Of a stretch of DNA of 32,606 bases, positions 30,289 through 32,606 are shown piece by piece. Below the pieces are notes generated by a model that was given only the letters and a program-made list of their open reading frames with translations, was not told the DNA's origin and did no database searches. The stretch's first letter is position 1, and each line of letters starts with the position of its first letter. The position numbers were made by a program, and so were the translations under genes. The stretch comes from Siccirubricoccus deserti (GTDB lineage Bacteria > Pseudomonadota > Alphaproteobacteria > Acetobacterales > Acetobacteraceae): contig NZ_JACOMF010000046.1 in the NCBI RefSeq assembly GCF_014283215.1, positions 1-32,606 on the forward strand, read 5' to 3'.

Positions 30289-30987
30289 TCAACGCGGCGT
30301 CGGCACCACCTGCACCCCACCGTCGGGGGTGATGAGGGTGGTGGTGTTGCCGTCGCGCACCGCGGTGCCGGTCTGGCCACCTGGGGCGATGTAGGTTTGC
30401 ACCCGGTCGGTGCCGCCATTGGTGACCACCGGACCGCTCGGCGTCTGGATCACCTGGCCGTCCCGCCGCGGCGGGACGCCGGTCACCGGCGCCAGCGGTG
30501 GCGCCGAGGCACGCGGTGGCGGAACATCGAACTGGCTGGACGGCGGCGGCGGTGGCGAGGAGCTGCCGCCGAGGTCGGGCGGCGCGCCACGCACCGGCGG
30601 CGGGTCGGTCGGCTGCCAGGTCGAGCGGCCGGCGGGGCCCGACATGCGGTCCAGCTCGCCTGGCCGGTAGGTCGGGATGCCGCGCAGCGCCGCATCCGGG
30701 TTGGCGAGGGTGGCGCGCGGGGCTTCCTGGGCCGGCCAGACATCGCCGGGCTCGACCGACAGGGCGGCGACCGCCGGCGCGGTGCCGCGGATCCGCTGGA
30801 TGGTCGTGCTCTCCTCCGGGCTGCGCGGGGTCATGCCGCCCCAGGGGGCGCCGAAACGCTCGCCGGTGCCGGAGACCGCATTGGCCATCGAAGCGGTCGC
30901 GCTGTCGAAGCTGCTGCACGCACCGAGCGAGAGCGCCATTGCCAGTGCCGTCCCGATCGGGACCGTCCATCCGCCGTTCCGTCGCAT
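30289..30987 (-). CDS. Proline-rich lipoprotein, function unknown
   Basis: 232 aa. Lipoprotein signal (GTALAMALSLGAC) with C24 as the lipidation site. After a short segment it becomes proline-rich (about 115-185: QPTDPPPVRGAPPDLGG, SSSPPPPPSSQF, PPPRASAPPLAPVTGVPP). A small beta-strand-like end follows with repeated glycine turns (QVIQTPSGPVVTNGG, YIAPGGQTGTAV, GNTTTLITPDGGVQVV). No family is recognised; the tail resembles the short hairpin ends seen in other Acetobacteraceae outer-membrane lipoproteins, but this is a resemblance only. ATG at 30987 is chosen since it gives a compact signal peptide; a start at 31014 is possible. It lies 25 nt upstream of moaD and 66 nt downstream of pgsA. Confidence 0.75.
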   Translation of the reverse strand: MRRNGGWTVPIGTALAMALSLGACSSFDSATASMANAVSGTGERFGAPWGGMTPRSPEESTTIQRIRGTAPAVAALSVEPGDVWPAQEAPRATLANPDAALRGIPTYRPGELDRMSGPAGRSTWQPTDPPPVRGAPPDLGGSSSPPPPPSSQFDVPPPRASAPPLAPVTGVPPRRDGQVIQTPSGPVVTNGGTDRVQTYIAPGGQTGTAVRDGNTTTLITPDGGVQVVPTPR

Positions 30988-31053
30988 AACCAGCTCCTCA
31001 GGCCCCGGCACCACGGGGCGTTGCAGGGAAGATGCGTCGGCCGGGGCCCGGCC

Positions 31054-31662
31054 TCAAGGCCGGATCGCCGGTTCCGCCCGCCGCGTCTGGTCCTCGGCCC
31101 CGGCATGCCGCAGCCCGGCCCAAAGATAGTCGCGACCGGTCAATAAAGTGAGGGCGGCGGCGGTCCAGAGCATGGTCTCGCCGATCAGCGAGACCGGCAG
31201 GAAGCCAAGCTGGAGCACGCTGGCGGCGGTGTCGCCGGCGAGCAGCGTGCCCAGCGCACCCATCTGGAAGCCGGTCTTCCACTTTGCCAGCCGGGTGACC
31301 GGCAGGCCGATGCGCAGCTGCGCCAGGTATTCCCGCAGGCCGGAGACCAGGATTTCCCGCAACATGATCAGGATGGCGGGGTAGAGCGCCAAGTCGGAGA
31401 GCCTGCCGTGCCCGGCCAGCAGCATCAGCGCGGCGCCGACCAGCAACTTGTCGGCGATGGGGTCCAGCATGCGGCCGAAGCCGGAGACCGCCTTGCGCTG
31501 ACGGGCGATCTTGCCGTCGAAATAATCGGTGATGGCGGCGGCGGAGAACACCGCGCAGGCGGCGACATCGCCCCAGGGCGTGCGCAACGCCACCATCATC
31601 ACCAGCAGCGGGATGGCGGCGATCCGGCTCAGCGTCAGGAGGTTGGGGAGGTCTGTCGGCAT
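31054..31662 (-). CDS. pgsA: CDP-diacylglycerol--glycerol-3-phosphate 3-phosphatidyltransferase
   Basis: 202 aa. Makes phosphatidylglycerophosphate in the inner membrane. The CDP-alcohol phosphotransferase motif is complete: D46-x2-D49-G50-x2-A53-R54-x8-G63-x3-D67-x3-D71. MPTDLPNLLTLSRI at the N-terminus and about five hydrophobic helices are standard. ATG at 31662. In many alphaproteobacteria uvrC precedes pgsA; here the upstream neighbour is a decayed RTX gene ending 12 nt before the ATG, so the usual context has been broken and any uvrC-linked promoter is gone. Confidence 0.94.
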   Translation of the reverse strand: MPTDLPNLLTLSRIAAIPLLVMMVALRTPWGDVAACAVFSAAAITDYFDGKIARQRKAVSGFGRMLDPIADKLLVGAALMLLAGHGRLSDLALYPAILIMLREILVSGLREYLAQLRIGLPVTRLAKWKTGFQMGALGTLLAGDTAASVLQLGFLPVSLIGETMLWTAAALTLLTGRDYLWAGLRHAGAEDQTRRAEPAIRP

Positions 31663-31674
31663 GGCGCGGGGCAG

Positions 31675-32455
31675 TCATGACGGAGCGGATGCGCCGGGGC
31701 AAGCCTGGGCAGGCGACGGTCGGGCGAAGAGGATATCGCCGGGCGCCAGGGCGGTGACATTCCGCGGGACGATGCGGTTCCCCAGGCCGGGGCGATGGTG
31801 CCATCGGTGCCGATGACGGCGAAACCCGCCTGGACCTCGGCCAAGGCGGTGACGCCGAGGCCGACGAGCCGGAGCCGGTCCTCGCCGGAGGTGAAAGCGC
31901 CGATGACGTCGAGGCCGGTGCCGCGCTCGGAGACGAAAGTGTCGGCGCCGGCCTCGCCGAACAGCACATCATAGCCGGCCCCGCCGAGCAGCCCGGCGGC
32001 GTCCTCCGTGCCATGCAGCGTTTCGTCGCAAGCGCCACCGATCAGCGGCTCCACGCCGCCCGGTGAGCCGGTGCCGAAGACATTGCCCTGGGTGCCGCCG
32101 CCATAGAGCACATCATCGCCGTTCCCGCCGGACAGCAGATCGGCGAGGTCGCTGCCATCGGCCGCATCGTTGCCGGCGCCGCCCTTGATCGTCATCGAGG
32201 CGCAACTGGCCCCGAGTACCTTGGCGTAGGGAGAAGCCGATCAAGGCCCCGGTCCGTGGCAGAACGCAGGAGAGCCGGCTGTCGTAGCTCACACAGGCGA
32301 GGTCGGTGTGGTCGAGCCCTTAGATCTTTGCCCATACCGGCCGATCGCTGCGGTGAAGGAGACGGTGTCGCGGCCAGCGCCACCATCCAGCGTCTCCGGT
32401 GCCGAACCCGCCAGCACCCTGTCATCGCCGTCCGTGCCACGGATGATCCCGCTCA
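31675..32455 (-). pseudogene. RTX (hemolysin-type Ca-binding) repeat protein, frameshifted and decayed
   Basis: From the ATG at 32455 the first frame reads MSGIIRGTDGDDRVLAGS then LDGGAGRDTVSF, then leaves the repeat pattern and stops at 32289-32291. The pattern resumes at about 32195 (TIKGGAGNDAADGSDLADLLSGGNGDDVLYGG, then LLGGAGYDVLFGEAGADTFVSE) in another frame. Near 31775 a further shift is seen: the current frame gives WGTASSRGMS, while another gives NRIVPRNVTALAPGDILFARPS, a natural RTX C-terminal end, stopping at 31677-31675. The G-G-x-G-x-D nonapeptides bind calcium in secreted type I effectors. At least two frameshifts make it non-functional, unless assembly errors are responsible. 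Confidence 0.75.
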
Positions 32456-32462
32456 TCGGGCT

Positions 32463-32606
32463 GGGCTTTGTTCGATGGTTGCATTGTTGAAACCCTGTGG
32501 TGGGCGACCTGAGGAGCATCAGGTTGTGGGTGAGGACCCGCAGGATGATTTCGCGCGCCTGCGCGGCACCGCTGCGAGCGCTCAGAGCCGAGCCGAGGCG
32601 TCGTTT
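32463..32606 (-). mobile_element. DDE transposase C-terminal fragment (IS4/IS5-like), cut by window edge
   Basis: The minus frame from 32606 reads KRRLGSALSARS, AAQAREIILRVLTHNLMLLR. K-R-x-L-G-S-x-L-x-A-R-S plus R-E-x-x-L-R-V-L-T-H-N-x-M-x-L is typical of C-terminal tails of IS4/IS5-type DDE transposases. No stop intervenes before the RTX frame. GGGCTTTGTTCGATGG at 32463-32478, on the plus strand, looks like a possible IS end, because many IS5-group termini begin with GGGCTTTGTT. Family assignment is tentative with only the tail present. Confidence 0.55.

Overview
This is high-GC bacterial DNA whose gene content fits an alphaproteobacterium of the Acetobacteraceae (Roseomonas-like). The grounds are a Bug/TctC-type solute receptor, the order pgsA then moaD then moaE, an Mla-type lipid transporter with a STAS-fused permease, and a CYP153-like P450 with its own redox partners. 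The assignment rests on gene content and protein character only; no search was run. Fragments of two unrelated transposases cut by the window edges lie at the two ends (about 1-114 and 32463-32606), so the window is a mostly intact chromosomal segment with IS debris on both flanks.

Region 1 (381-7567) is a catabolic cluster. An IlvD/Edd-type sugar-acid dehydratase is divergent from a GntR/FCD regulator. Facing the regulator is a minus-strand operon: the alpha and beta subunits of a ComDE-like thiamine-diphosphate decarboxylase, a Bug-type periplasmic receptor, a D-2-hydroxyacid dehydrogenase and an MmgE/PrpD-family protein. The parts suggest uptake of an organic acid, oxidation of a 2-hydroxy acid to a 2-keto acid and its decarboxylation. 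The substrate is not evident. A 465-nt gap follows, with a decayed 2H-phosphoesterase fragment, a perfect 10-bp inverted repeat and a candidate operator.

Region 2 (8033-10667) holds eutB, eutC and arfB, joined by stop/start overlaps. EutC has an unusual N-terminal tandem repeat. Region 3 (10801-15214, minus) is a TrmH-type rRNA methyltransferase gene coupled by overlap to an MCE/Mla ABC system (STAS-permease, ATPase, MlaD, auxiliary lipoprotein). Region 4 (15417-21269) has a CAT-anticodon tRNA, an acyl-CoA dehydrogenase, an isopenicillin-N-synthase-like oxygenase divergent from a peptide-type ABC binding protein, and two alpha/beta hydrolases.

Region 5 (21374-23110) is an N-acyl-D-amino-acid deacylase-type amidohydrolase. 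Region 6 (23182-31662, minus) is a long run of eleven genes with gaps of at most 66 nt: pgsA, a Pro-rich lipoprotein, moaD, moaE, a VOC protein, a large membrane protein, a TauE/SafE permease, an enoyl-CoA hydratase, and a three-gene P450 module (ferredoxin reductase, 2Fe-2S ferredoxin, CYP153-like P450). Region 7 (31675-32606) is a frameshifted RTX (Ca-binding repeat) pseudogene wedged between pgsA and a transposase end.

No CRISPR array, phage module or evident defence system was found. The strongest candidates for new biology are the orphan ComDE/Bug/PrpD/hydroxyacid-dehydrogenase pathway, the EutC repeat insertion, and the candidate regulatory inverted repeats between 7.68 and 8.0 kb.
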